A program made the translations under genes and the position numbers. Below are positions 8,997 to 17,966 of a DNA stretch of 64,000 bases, piece by piece. Each line of letters begins with the position of its first letter. The first letter of the stretch is position 1. The notes beneath the pieces were generated by a model that saw nothing but the letters and a program-made list of their open reading frames with translations, searched no databases and was not told the DNA's origin. The DNA comes from Mesorhizobium tianshanense (lineage in GTDB: Bacteria > Pseudomonadota > Alphaproteobacteria > Rhizobiales > Rhizobiaceae), in contig NZ_VLKT01000011.1 in assembly GCF_007830515.1 (NCBI RefSeq), forward strand, positions 101,056 to 165,055. Reading direction: 5' to 3'.

Positions 8997-9679
8997 GCCT
9001 CCTCGAGATCGCCGGACTGGAAACCTTCTACGGTGCGAGCCAGGCTCTATTCAGTGTCGAACTCGACGTCGCCGAGGGCGAGGTCGTGGCGCTGATGGGC
9101 CGTAACGGCATGGGCAAGACGACCACGATCCGTTCGATCCTGGCGCTCAATCCGGCGCGATCCGGAACAATCCATTTCGCCGGAAGGGAGACCCAGGCGA
9201 TGCGTCCGCACCGCATTGCGCGGCTCGGCATCGGGCTGGTGCCGGAGGGGCGGCGCTGCTTTCCCAACCTCACCGTTGCGGAAAATCTCTCCGCGGCCGC
9301 GCGCCCCGGCCGCTGGTCGCTTGCGGAGATCAACGGACTGTTTCCGCGGCTCGCCGAACGGCGCGACCAGATGGCACGGACGCTTTCCGGCGGTGAGCAG
9401 CAGATGCTGGCGATCGGCCGCGCACTGATGACCAATCCGCGCCTGCTTATCCTCGATGAGGCGACCGAGGGATTGGCGCCGGTGATCCGACACGACATCT
9501 GGACGGTCATCCGTACGCTCAAGGCGGAAGGGCAGTCGATCCTGATCGTCGACAAGACGCTTGCCGAATTGCTGCCATCCACCGACCGCTGTTTTGTGCT
9601 CGAAAAGGGAACGACGGTTTGGACCGGCCGTCCCGCCGACCTCACGCCTGAACTGCAGGATCGCTATCTCGGCGTCTGA
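8993..9679 (+). CDS. ABC transporter ATP-binding protein (LivF-like)
   Basis: A 228-residue ATPase with Walker A GRNGMGKTT (about 34-42), signature LSGGEQQMLAIGRAL and Walker B LLILDEATEGLAP. The usual LivF VEQN switch is replaced by IVDKTLAEL, a variant found in aromatic-acid and amide importers of this type. The start overlaps the previous stop by four bases, so translation is coupled. It is the last gene of the importer operon. Confidence 0.92.
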   Translation: MSLLEIAGLETFYGASQALFSVELDVAEGEVVALMGRNGMGKTTTIRSILALNPARSGTIHFAGRETQAMRPHRIARLGIGLVPEGRRCFPNLTVAENLSAAARPGRWSLAEINGLFPRLAERRDQMARTLSGGEQQMLAIGRALMTNPRLLILDEATEGLAPVIRHDIWTVIRTLKAEGQSILIVDKTLAELLPSTDRCFVLEKGTTVWTGRPADLTPELQDRYLGV

Positions 9680-9716
9680 TTGCGCATGGATGCGCAGCCG
9701 TCACGGGAGGACTCTC

Positions 9717-10181
9717 ATGGTGGCATCGAACAAGAAATTGCGTCGTAGGGTGTCGGCGAGAGACCCGAAGCTGATGCTGGGCGGTCTTGATTGCGTGAAG
9801 ACCGACGTCATCTCGGTGCCGTTGATCCACGATTCCAAGATCGACGGCTATTTTCTGACCAAGCTCGTCTACACGGTCGAGCCGGAGCAGATAAAAAAGC
9901 TGTCGATACCGGCCGCTTATGACCGATCAGGTCTACTCCTATCCCTATTCCAATCGTCGGATCGACTTCACCAAGAAGGAAACGATCGACCTCGACGCCT
10001 TCCGCAAAGCCATCCGCGATACTATCAACACTCGCGTAGGCGCCGATCTGGTGCATGAGGTGCTGATCGACCAGGTCAACTTTCCTGTCCAAGGACGAAA
10101 TCCGCGACAACGCCATTCGCCGTCGCCGAGACGCACGCCCGACGGCAACGGAACCGACCAAGACATTGAAGGGACACTAAC
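9717..10181 (+). pseudogene. conserved hypothetical gene broken by two frameshifts
   Basis: A strong GGGAGG site precedes ATG 9717, and coding continues through three frames. The first frame reads to about 9912 (...YFLTKLVYTVEPEQIKKL...). A +1 frame from about 9919 reads TDQVYSYPYSNRRIDFTKKE to about 10080. The third frame reads LSKDEIRDNAIRRRRDARP to a TAA at 10179-10181. Joined, they give a basic protein of roughly 150 residues resembling the soluble part of small rhizobial envelope proteins. I cannot name the family. It lies 37 bases after the importer operon. Confidence 0.6.
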
Positions 10182-10222
10182 CACGCCATAGGTTGGGCTG
10201 CCGCAAGTAGTCTGTCGGTGAG

Positions 10223-10790
10223 GTGATTCGTTCGCCCGGTAGCAAGCGAGGCGAGGTCATCGCCGCGCTACGCGGCGAACTGATCGGCATCCTTGACTTG
10301 GCCAATCCTCAGCAAAACCGATCGGATCGGAGAAAGTTGGACAAAGGTCGAAGCCAGTCATCGCAACCAGCGCCGTTGAACCGCAGTCTTCTACGGTCTT
10401 TGATCTTCAGGGATCTGCCAATCGGCGTCGATTTGCGCACGGGACCGCAATCAACGACGCTCAATGGGCATTGTGGCCGAACTGGACCAGGTACCCGCGG
10501 CGACCGGTGTGATCGCGCTGCATCCCGCGGTGCTGGCACGCTACGAGGAACAACTAAACCAACTTCAAACGGGGCTTGCCAAAGGCATTGTGGGTGGCGA
10601 TTCCGAATCCGCCGAGGCGATGCGGGACTTAGTCGAAACCGTTACTGTGTTTCGAGATCCATCGAGGATCGGCATCAAGGAAGTCGACGACGGCATTTGG
10701 CTCGTCTCCTTCATGCACTATGATTTGGGATATATCGACCTGGAACAGAGGACCTTGCAAGCAATCGACAACCCGTTCGGCACGAGGTTG
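10223..10790 (+). pseudogene. serine recombinase C-terminal relic fused to transposase-like tail
   Basis: From about 10464 one frame reads VAELDQVPAATGVIALHPAV, LARYEEQLNQLQTGLAKGI and AMRDLVETVTVFRDPSR, which is the coiled C-terminal region of large serine recombinases. At about 10665 it passes into EVDDGIWLVSFMHYDLGYID...NPFGTRLSP, which I associate with the tail of DDE integrase-type transposases. No catalytic serine domain remains. The stretch from 10223 (SPGSKRGEVIAALRGELIG) may be another piece of the same recombinase family. This is a composite of mobile-element debris. Confidence 0.55.
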
Positions 10791-10837
10791 TCACCCATTG
10801 GACTGCACCCCTTCGGTGAGACAGTAATCAGTAACAG

Positions 10838-11462
10838 TTCTCCTTGTTGTGGATTGCGTTTGGTGTCTTTTGCCGTAGTTGCATGAGACTGGTCTCGTGT
10901 GCGTCCGGCGAGAGATAGTCGAGAGCAGAGTGCAGGCGCTGCCGGTTGTAGACCACCTCGATGAACTCGCCGATCCTTGTCGTTGCATCGTCTATGTCGC
11001 GATATAGACTTGGCCATCCACCTTCTCTTCCTTCAGGGTCCTCATGAATCTTTCGGCCTTGGCATCGTCATAAGGATTGCCGATGCGGCTCATGCTCGGC
11101 TGGATGTCGTGGCTTGCAAGTCGTGCCGCGTAGTCAGCGCAGGCGTATTGGACGCCGCGATCGCTATGGTGAATGACACTTCCCGGTGCCGGCCGACGTG
11201 CCGCAATCGCCTTGTCGAGCGCCTCAATGGCAAGTTCCGCTTTCAGGTGGGTCGCAATCGCCCAGCCGATGACCTTGCGGCTGAAGGCGCCGAGGAGCTT
11301 GCTGAGACCAGGCGCGGTTACCCCGCCTGCTGACACTCGAGCGGCTGTGAGCGCCGGGGTCAAAAACCAATCACTCTGAACGACCGAGTTCGGACCCTTC
11401 TCGCAGATTTGACGCCCAGAGCCGGCACGACGCAAGTTGACCCCGAAGCGGCGTTCCATCAA
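10838..11462 (-). pseudogene. degenerate IS3-family transposase (orfB)
   Basis: The minus strand carries the DDE integrase core of an IS3-group transposase. Visible pieces are FSRKVIGWAIATHLKAELAI, SVIHHSDRGVQYACADYAAR (second catalytic Asp) and AKAERFMRTLKEEKV (catalytic Glu). A separate frame downstream reads EFIEVVYNRQRLHSALDYLS, the usual C-terminus. The first catalytic Asp region is scrambled and the gene is frameshifted near 10990, so it cannot be active. I could not define both terminal inverted repeats. Confidence 0.7.
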
Positions 11463-11586
11463 TGCGGATTTTTTCAGAACCTCCCATTCGAGTTGGCCGG
11501 GGCCTCAGGCAGGATTTGAAGTGTCGCGGCCAAACGGGCGCCATTCAGACATTCCGGTACCATCATTGTTCACGAGGCCCGGTATC

Positions 11587-13452
11587 CTACAGCGTCTGCG
11601 AACTCTGCCACAGCCAGATTGCGAGCGAGCCTGAACGCCCGCGGACCTGTGCTTCCACAGGTCCTCTTAGAGCACCAGATTTGAAGAACTCGCAGTCGCG
11701 GCCGGCGACTTGCAGCATTTTGTCGCTCACCGCGACTTCGGCATTTTGGTCGGCCGCGATCTCCATCAAGCGACTGGCGACGTTAACCGTATCACCCGTA
11801 GTCGCGATGTGCTGACGGCCTTTGCCACCGAGTCTCGACGCAACGATTGTTCCGTAATGCGCTCCGATTTTGAAGCCGAGCCTAGATGCAGTTGATGCGG
11901 GCAACGAGACGAGCCAGTTGTTGGTACGGCTGGAGAGCGCTGCGCAGCAGCGGGCAGCATTGAAGGCATCATCTGTCGCTGCTTCCGGTAGACCGAACAG
12001 GATCATGGCTCCGTCACCCATGAAATTCGTGACAACGCCACCGCAGCTTGTCACCTCTTCGTCCACCAACGCATGGAACGTGTTCAAAAGTTCGCGTGTG
12101 GCGTTCGGCCCCAATGTTTCGCTCAGTCCGGTGAAACCGGACAGGTCAATGAATATGATGGCGGCGTCCCTCCGGACAGGTTCCAGGAGAAAGTCGCCAT
12201 GCTTCGCGAGCCACCCCGCAAAGCCCGGGGCCTGAACTCGTTGAAGCAATTCGCTCTGCGTGGCGAAAAACTGGGCCTGGTTCCTGCCCAACCAAAGCTG
12301 CGCGGCCCCGAACAAAATAGCTGGCGGAACGGCGGCGGCCATCGGCAACGCCGCGCTCAGCCAGATATGGTGTGAGAATGCGGTCATATTGACCACGAAC
12401 CAGATCACAACCACGCCGACGATCGCTGCAAGGCCGATGGCGTTGCGACGCCATGCCAACAGCCCCACAAGAACCACTGGCAGCACCACTGCAAAGCCGG
12501 CATCTGCAAGGCGAACGTACTGATCTCGCACTATGCCGTCGCCGGTCATCAGATGGGCAATGGCCGTCGACATGACCTCGACGCCTGGGAGCACGGGATC
12601 AAACGGTGTCGGGAAAACATCGCCGGCGCCGGTTGCAGTTGCTCCGATCACAACAATTCGATCCCGAATAATGCCGCCATCGACTTGGCCGCCCAGCACC
12701 GTCGTGGCGCTGATCGTGTGGATCGTGCCGCGGGGGCCATAGAATGTCAGAGGGAGTATGTGACCAATGTCCGTCCGAATCCGCTGTCCGCCCAGAGATA
12801 GATAGTCGGGCGCAATTCCCGGATCCTCTCCCACCGCCATGGCGGCAACGCGCAGGGAGAAAGACGCTTCCGTCCGATCTCCGGCCCGAAACAGCAACGG
12901 CACGAACCGAGGCGTTCCCGTCCAGTCGGTAACCACGTTCACGACGCCGACAGCGGCGATATCCGAGAACGCTTTCAGGGGCCACAGAAACCGCTTGGCA
13001 TTCGGCACTCGGGCGAGAGGGCCATCGCCCTCGGCTACAATCGATTGTTTACCTCCCGAGTAGACCGCTGCAGCAGCGATTACGCTTGAAGTCCCACGCA
13101 GCGAACGCGCGAGCGCCTCATCATCCCCTTTTTTCCCGGGATCGACCAGCAGCAGGTCGACCGCAATGGCTTTCGGTCCAAAGCGAGCTATCGTATCGAC
13201 AATCCGGGCAAGCGTGGCGCGGCTGAGGGGATAGCGGCCCTCGTTTCGGACCGCTTCATCGTCTATTGCGACAATGGTAATCAGCTCCGGCGGCTTTGCC
13301 GTTCCCCGAACAAGCGTTCGAAGATCCGTCATCGTTGCTTCGACGCGATCGAGGGACCACATGTTGCCGCGCCAGTGCGCAAAGCCAAGGCCGGCCCCCC
13401 AAAGACCCGCCAGAACGAGCGCGATCAGCGTCTGAAGCGCTCGCCCGCTCAT
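11587..13452 (-). CDS. CHASE2-domain class III adenylate/guanylate cyclase
   Basis: A 621-residue membrane receptor cyclase. There is an N-terminal membrane anchor (about 5-25), an extracytoplasmic CHASE2 sensor (about 30-315) with the VAIDDEAV start and RDRIVVIG segment, then three membrane segments (about 318-390). A cytoplasmic class III cyclase domain follows from about 430. The two metal-binding aspartates are visible in FIDLSGF (Asp436) and NFMGDGAM (Asp480), and GDTVNVASRLME is near the end. It should make cAMP (or cGMP) in response to an envelope signal. It starts five bases after the FecR-domain gene, so the two form an operon. Confidence 0.88.
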   Translation of the reverse strand: MSGRALQTLIALVLAGLWGAGLGFAHWRGNMWSLDRVEATMTDLRTLVRGTAKPPELITIVAIDDEAVRNEGRYPLSRATLARIVDTIARFGPKAIAVDLLLVDPGKKGDDEALARSLRGTSSVIAAAAVYSGGKQSIVAEGDGPLARVPNAKRFLWPLKAFSDIAAVGVVNVVTDWTGTPRFVPLLFRAGDRTEASFSLRVAAMAVGEDPGIAPDYLSLGGQRIRTDIGHILPLTFYGPRGTIHTISATTVLGGQVDGGIIRDRIVVIGATATGAGDVFPTPFDPVLPGVEVMSTAIAHLMTGDGIVRDQYVRLADAGFAVVLPVVLVGLLAWRRNAIGLAAIVGVVVIWFVVNMTAFSHHIWLSAALPMAAAVPPAILFGAAQLWLGRNQAQFFATQSELLQRVQAPGFAGWLAKHGDFLLEPVRRDAAIIFIDLSGFTGLSETLGPNATRELLNTFHALVDEEVTSCGGVVTNFMGDGAMILFGLPEAATDDAFNAARCCAALSSRTNNWLVSLPASTASRLGFKIGAHYGTIVASRLGGKGRQHIATTGDTVNVASRLMEIAADQNAEVAVSDKMLQVAGRDCEFFKSGALRGPVEAQVRGRSGSLAIWLWQSSQTL

Positions 13453-13457
13453 TTAGC

Positions 13458-13994
13458 TTACCGACCGAAACGGGCCATCAAAGCCGAAACACGTGCGGCG
13501 GGCCAGCGCTTGACCGTCAGTGTGCCTGTTCCGGCTTCCACATCGACGCCTTCGCCCGGCCCGAGGACTACGCCAGCATTGGACGCCGGCCTTTGCACGG
13601 CGACGCGACCTTTGACGACGAAAACAGACGTCTTGCCTCGGGCAACGTCGACTGCCCATTTTGTACCTCGCACCGCGGCGATGGCCTGCGGGGTGACGAC
13701 AGCGAAGCCACCCCGGACCCTGCCGGCTGGAGCATCGAGCAACAGCGCCTTGCGCCGTAATCTGACCGCATCGGCACTACCATTTCGATCACGGTCCACC
13801 AGTGCAAAACGAGCGCCATCTTCCGCAATGATGGTAAGGCCTTCCCGGCATCTCAGAATTTGCCGGGACGTACCTGCTACCAGTTCGAACGTACAGCCGG
13901 CGTTATTCGACTGCGCTGAAGCGGTATCCACCCAGAAGACACAGGCAAGCATGCATGCCACCAGGCTCCGGAGATATCGGCCACTTGCGCTCAT
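13458..13994 (-). CDS. exported FecR-domain protein
   Basis: A 178-residue secreted protein with a signal peptide of about 28 residues (cleavage near TASA-QSNN) and one FecR/iron-dicitrate-sensor-like beta domain. The conserved run is LLDAPAGRVRGGFAVVTPQA with AVRGTKWAVDV and VLGPGEGVDV. Only five bases separate its stop from the CHASE2 cyclase start. The same pairing of exported FecR protein with CHASE2 cyclase recurs in proteobacteria, suggesting that it feeds a periplasmic signal to the cyclase. The ligand is unknown. Confidence 0.82.
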   Translation of the reverse strand: MSASGRYLRSLVACMLACVFWVDTASAQSNNAGCTFELVAGTSRQILRCREGLTIIAEDGARFALVDRDRNGSADAVRLRRKALLLDAPAGRVRGGFAVVTPQAIAAVRGTKWAVDVARGKTSVFVVKGRVAVQRPASNAGVVLGPGEGVDVEAGTGTLTVKRWPAARVSALMARFGR

Positions 13995-14711
13995 GAACGT
14001 CTCCTTGCTTTTGCGAAAATCTGCGGCAAGAAAATCTTTGCATTGTCTTCTGCGGTCAGCTTGGCAGTATACTCATGCGTACGAACCGGCACTTGCAGCC
14101 GCGTTGCCCTAAAGGTAGCACGGTGCCGACCAGCGATCTTAACACGATAGCTTGCTCCAACACCAAATAAGGCGACATCAAGCCGTTTGAAGCGGCCGCG
14201 ATGCGAATGTCGCGAACGTCACGCGGCGACGCTGCCGTTCGGCTCATCTGCCAGAACGAGCAGGTCGCGCCAGAAGCGGACGGCGATCGTACCTCTGCTG
14301 AGCGACCGGTTTGGCGCTCTGTGCTCTTTCCCGCCAAGCAATTCAAACGGCAAGGTTCGACCCTAAGCGGAAGCTCGTTCGCGCTCGGCCGAATTCACGC
14401 CCATGACCCATTGCTGTCGTTCTGCGGAATCACTTTGGAAGGCCTGATCGGGGCGAATCGCGACCTTCGATGCGTCTCGTGCAAAGAGTTCACCCAACCT
14501 GCTGACTGCTGGCGCACTGCAAATAATTGAAACTGTTCGGATTGAAAGCTGAGAACCAAAAATGCGAAGTTGAGAGCTTCAGAGAATGTTGTGCCAGAGC
14601 ACGCCCATTCAGCCCGGGAGGCCGGCAGCGCAGTTGGCAGCTTAAATTGAAAAGCCCCGCGGTTCTGCGCGGTTCGTGCGCATCGGGCCGAGACAGAGAA
14701 TGTTGGGGCAT
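13995..14711. other. gap without recognised genes
   Basis: About 700 bases between the FecR gene and tRNA-Ser. The first part must carry the promoter of the FecR/cyclase operon. I find no conserved protein in any frame and no mobile-element ends. Open frames here are short and not protein-like. Confidence 0.4.
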
Positions 14712-14801
14712 TGGCGGATGGGGTGGGATTCGAACCCACGGTAGAGTCGCCGCTACGCTGGTTTTCAAGACCAGAGCCTTAAACCACTCGGCCACCGATC
14801 C
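14712..14801 (-). tRNA. tRNA-Ser(UGA)
   Basis: Read on the minus strand the 90 bases give a complete type II tRNA. The D-arm is GCCGAGTGGTTTAAGGC, and the anticodon arm is CTGGT-CTTGAAA-ACCAG with anticodon TGA. The long variable arm has a GTAG/CTAC stem, the T-arm is GTGGG-TTCGAAT-CCCAC, and CCA is encoded. One odd point is the acceptor stem: GGATCGG against CCCATCC leaves a C-C mismatch at the fifth pair. It is otherwise canonical and probably functional. tRNA-Ser genes are frequent integration targets, and relics of tRNA ends lie within 8 kb. Confidence 0.9.
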
Positions 14802-16032
14802 TTGGGCTTGCGCCCGTTTCGGCATTGGTCAAGGCGCAAATGCCGAAATCATGCCGAAATTCATGTCTTTCTGACGATATTTTCTTTATATTTCAACCCG
14901 TTATGCCAATATCAATCTTAATTTTCAAGAAAGGTGTCCCAAGTTTGGGAGCCGTCCACATCCATGTCGCGTGTACCCGCTGATAGTCGCAGGAAACCGT
15001 TGGAAATCAACGGTAGTGATTTGCAACATGCGCGACATGAAAATCAGCCGCCCCATGCGCATTAAACTGCACCTAAGCGGCTGATTTCATTTGAAGAAAC
15101 TTTGGCAGTGGGAGAGGGATACCGCCAATACAGTGCTGTGACCGAGTTCGTTTGCTGACGGGGCTTCTTAATCAGCGCAAATAAGTCCGACTCCGACCTC
15201 CGCAACCAGTTCCAGCATAAATCACTAATAGTCGCGATCTGATCAAAGCCCCGCCGGAAAAAACGGCAAGGCCTTTTCCACGGCAGTTTGGCGAAGCGCG
15301 GAAGGGCACTCTGCCGCCCAGAGTAACCGGCCTGCACGGTGAAGACGAGAAGGACGCTCTTCCAAGCGCGGAGTTCGAATCCTCCCTCTCCGCCATACGA
15401 CATTGTTTACATTGATAAAAATCCAAGAATAGGTTGCGCGCCCGCCATAAAGCCTGCCTACCGAAAACGGCGTATTCGCGGCACGTCAGCTTACGACACA
15501 AATATGCGGGGTTGATGCTTCGACCTGGTAGATGGCAGAGATCAACTTCGGCCTCGCTAAGCGAAGTCGTGGGGTTCATGCGACAGCGGAATCAGGATAC
15601 GCGACTAGCACCCCGTGCCGGGTCAACCTCGCCGTCGGGAAGTACCGATCGGTGCGGAACCAAGCGGATTCACGCTTGTCGGCAGCGGACGCCGGCGGTG
15701 GCGGTCAGCACCCGAGCAGGCTCCCCATTAGCGAGACAAACGTCCAGAGCGGAGGCCAATCTTGGCACGCGACTGCGCCAGCCTGAACGACCGCTCTCCT
15801 CGGCTTAGTACGGAATGATGCGCCTGGCCGGCGACAAATGAATCTCTGCTGGACCGCCGATGATATGGGGAGGCGCTCGCAAATCGCGCCCTACGCGCGG
15901 GTTGATCGGTTGATCAACATCAAAGCTTGAATATGAGAAATGCGCTAACTGTGACGGCGGTGGTCACCGTGGCTCGAGTGTCAGCAGATGTGGTAAGGTT
16001 GAGTGTCGGCGAGTAGCAGAGGTGCAACAACA
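14802..16032. other. 1.2 kb gap with tRNA-end scar and no intact gene
   Basis: No conserved protein is seen in any frame. A pair of direct repeats (ATGCCGAAAT) lies at about 14838-14865, and the tRNA 3'-end-like sequence at 15367-15395 interrupts the stretch. The base composition is lower in GC near 14870-14940 than in the flanking genes. I take the region to be decayed insertion sequence. Confidence 0.4.
15367..15395 (+). other. tRNA 3'-end fragment (tRNA-Ser-like), possible att scar
   Basis: CGGAGTTCGAATCCTC followed by CCTCTCCGCCA is a T-loop, acceptor 3' strand, discriminator G and CCA. The acceptor half CCTCTCC would match a GGAGAGG 5' strand, as in tRNA-Ser genes, but no 5' half exists here. 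One base appears to be missing from the T-stem. Such orphan ends are left when an integrative element uses a tRNA gene as its attachment site. Confidence 0.5.
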
Positions 16033-16749
16033 ATGACTTTGAGGCGAACCAGAGCTTACGGCGCATCCGGCTTGGTTCTAGTGGTTTGCACTGTGTTTGC
16101 TTGGCAGAACGCCACTGCTGCTCACAATTGCCACGCAGCCGCGACGCCTGGCGTCAATTGGCACGAGTGTGACAAGAAGCTTCTCATCCTAGAAGGACAG
16201 GACCTGAGCGGGGCGAACCTGTTCGGTGTTGATTTCACTTCGACCGACCTCAGGAACAGCAATCTCCTTGCGGCAAATCTTGAGAAGGCAACGCTTGTGC
16301 GTGCTTCCCTGGCCGACTCGACCGCCAAAGGCGCCCGGTTCGACAGAATCGAGGCCTACAGGACCGACTTCAGCCGTATGGACGCGCAGGGCGCTGTGTT
16401 TGCGAGCGCGGAAATGCAGCGCTCGAATTTCCAGGACGCCAATCTGACCAATGTTGATTTCACAAAGGCAGAATTGGGGCGTGCGCAGTTCCATGACGCC
16501 GATATCAGCGGCAGCCGCTTCTCGTTTGCCAATCTCGCACGGGCGGACTTCCGAGGAGCGACGTTCACCGCGCCGATAGACTTTGACCGCGCCTTTTTCT
16601 TTCTGACCCGTATCGAGGGCGTCGACCTTTCCAATTCGGCGGGTCTGTCCCAGTGGCAGCTCAACATGGCTTGCGGAGACGCCCGGACCGAGTTGCCTTC
16701 TGGCTTGACGAGGCCTGAAGATTGGCCCTGTCAATTCCAGCAGGAATAG
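16033..16749 (+). CDS. exported pentapeptide-repeat protein
   Basis: 238 residues: a signal peptide (about 1-30, ending near ATAAHN), then a right-handed beta-helix of pentapeptide repeats from about 55 to 200. Runs such as LSGANLFGVDF, LRNSNLLAANLEKATL and ANLARADFRGATF show the A(D/N)LXX pattern. The C-terminal cap GLSQWQLNMACGD...LPSGLTRPEDWPC is a recognisable conserved tail of exported members. ATG 16033 follows AGAGGTG; an earlier in-frame start at 16003 lacks a site. No partner gene adjoins it. The family gives structure, not activity. Confidence 0.8.
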   Translation: MTLRRTRAYGASGLVLVVCTVFAWQNATAAHNCHAAATPGVNWHECDKKLLILEGQDLSGANLFGVDFTSTDLRNSNLLAANLEKATLVRASLADSTAKGARFDRIEAYRTDFSRMDAQGAVFASAEMQRSNFQDANLTNVDFTKAELGRAQFHDADISGSRFSFANLARADFRGATFTAPIDFDRAFFFLTRIEGVDLSNSAGLSQWQLNMACGDARTELPSGLTRPEDWPCQFQQE

Positions 16750-16773
16750 TTGTCGGCAAGCGAACTGCGGCAA

Positions 16774-16817
16774 TGCTGCACCCGACAGATTCGAACCTGT
16801 AACTTCTGCCCTCGGAG
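16774..16817 (-). other. tRNA-Arg(CCG)-like 3'-half fragment, possible att scar
   Basis: On the minus strand the sequence runs from an anticodon loop CTCCGAG through GGCAG, a variable loop, the T-arm ACAGGTTCGAATCTGT and acceptor half CGGGTGC to A-GCA. This is the 3' half of a tRNA whose 5' end would be GCACCCG, consistent with tRNA-Arg(CCG). The T-stem lacks one base and CCA has become GCA. Homology begins in the anticodon loop, the usual crossover point of tyrosine integrases at tRNA genes. Confidence 0.55.
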
Positions 16818-17336
16818 GGCGCACATCCTCCGCCAAAGTGGCACGTTTCTGCGGTATTGCTATTGGCGAAATCGCGGCCGAAGGGTGTTTGTGCCCTTTC
16901 CGTTCACCGCTACCCGGTTCAATCGAACCGGTAGCTCCTGTCCGAATAAATGGCAGCACTCTTGTATCGTCGAGAATGACTACCATCGTCGTGATTATCA
17001 GTTCAGAAGCCTGGCACCAACGCATCGATCATACTCGCCTCGCGGTCGAGGGGGGCGACCCGAAGCAGTGGGCCGCGCACTGTCGGCTGTTCAGCTTCCT
17101 TCGCTTTGATCCGCCCCTGTCGCAATTCGTGCAGAGCAGCGCTCTCGACCGTGCTGAACAGCGCGCCTTTGCGATACCGGATCAGGCCGACTTTACCTCG
17201 GCATAATGAAGACTGCGCTGGCAAAGCTTCGCCTGCTTTACCGACGCGGCGGATGGCAACGCTTCGATGATCATCAAAGTCCGCGCTCTCATGAAGAACA
17301 GAAAGCGCTGATAAGCTGGCGCAGTATGGGGCGTTG
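16818..17336. other. gap without recognised genes
   Basis: 519 bases between the tRNA-Arg-like fragment and the SRAP relic. Several short open frames exist on both strands but none shows conserved motifs or a ribosome-binding site. It is probably decayed element DNA. Confidence 0.35.
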
Positions 17337-17570
17337 CTATAGGTCGAACAGATCGTCCCGCACCTCATCGAGCAGATCGGGCCGATTGTTGCGCGGGTTG
17401 CCGACATTCCGGCCAATCTTCCACATGGTCATCAGATCCTCTGGAAACGGCTTCATCAGGTGTTCCGGGTCGGGATCGGTCAGCCACGTCATGGAGTCTT
17501 CAGGCGCCAGAACGACCGGCATTTGGCGAATGCGCTCAGGGTGAGATTGGAATCGATGTTCGACGGCACC
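17337..17570 (-). pseudogene. SRAP (YedK/HMCES-like) C-terminal relic
   Basis: The minus strand encodes the end of a SOS-response-associated peptidase. IRQMPVVLAPEDSMTWLTDP is the conserved region after the active-site histidine loop, followed by EHLMKPFPEDLMTMWKIGR and a NNRPDLLDEV ending. Intact SRAP proteins of about 200-250 residues begin with the catalytic Cys2; here the N-terminal two thirds, including that cysteine, are missing. The fragment ends at the glutaredoxin gene region on the other strand. Confidence 0.65.
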
Positions 17571-17609
17571 GCGCCGATCCTCCACGTAAACCACTGAGGG
17601 GCGTTGTCC

Positions 17610-17840
17610 ATGATCAATATCGAAATCTTTACCGGCCCCGGATGCAGTTACTGCACGGCTGCCAAGAACCTTCTGAAAGCGCGCAACCTGCCTTTTGTCG
17701 ACCACGACGTGTCGGGGCCCGAAGTGCTGCAAGAGTTGCGGCGACGCGTGCCGCACGCACGGACAGTCCCGCAGATCTTCGCGGGTGATGAACATGTCGG
17801 CGGCTTCGACGATCTGAGCCACAGGCTTTCTGGTCATTGA
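17610..17840 (+). CDS. glutaredoxin-like protein
   Basis: A 76-residue thioredoxin-fold protein. The dithiol active site CSYC lies in TGPGCSYCTAAKNLL (about residues 8-22). TVPQIFAGDEHVGGFDDL carries the cis-proline and glutathione-binding GG(F/Y)DD motif. GAGGGG eight bases upstream supports ATG 17610 over the TTG at 17604. It is followed after 126 bases by an AhpD/CMD-type gene on the same strand, which suggests a small thiol-redox operon. It probably reduces protein or peroxidase disulfides with glutathione. Confidence 0.85.
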   Translation: MINIEIFTGPGCSYCTAAKNLLKARNLPFVDHDVSGPEVLQELRRRVPHARTVPQIFAGDEHVGGFDDLSHRLSGH

Positions 17841-17878
17841 AATTACCCCGGGGGTGACACCCGCCCCGGGCCACCAAT

Positions 17879-17893
17879 CCGGGCGCCGCCCGG
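17879..17893. other. GC hairpin between glutaredoxin and CMD genes
   Basis: CCGGGC-GCC-GCCCGG is a perfect six-pair hairpin in the 126-base spacer, next to another G/C-rich dyad around 17845-17870. There is no T-run, so partial attenuation or mRNA processing is more likely than full termination. Confidence 0.35.
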
Positions 17894-17966
17894 TGGCAGC
17901 CCGGCTGTCTCATTGCACCCGGCCTGGAACGATCGTTCCAGAACGGCAGAGATCGAGGAGAACTTC

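Noticed and set aside
10259..10275. perfect palindrome CGCCGCG-CTA-CGCGGCG considered as terminator
   Set aside because: It lies within the coding-like stretch VIAALRGEL and has no T-run, so it is probably codon-driven.
16750..17206. open frames after the pentapeptide gene
   Set aside because: They run across the tRNA-Arg-like fragment and have no protein-like composition.
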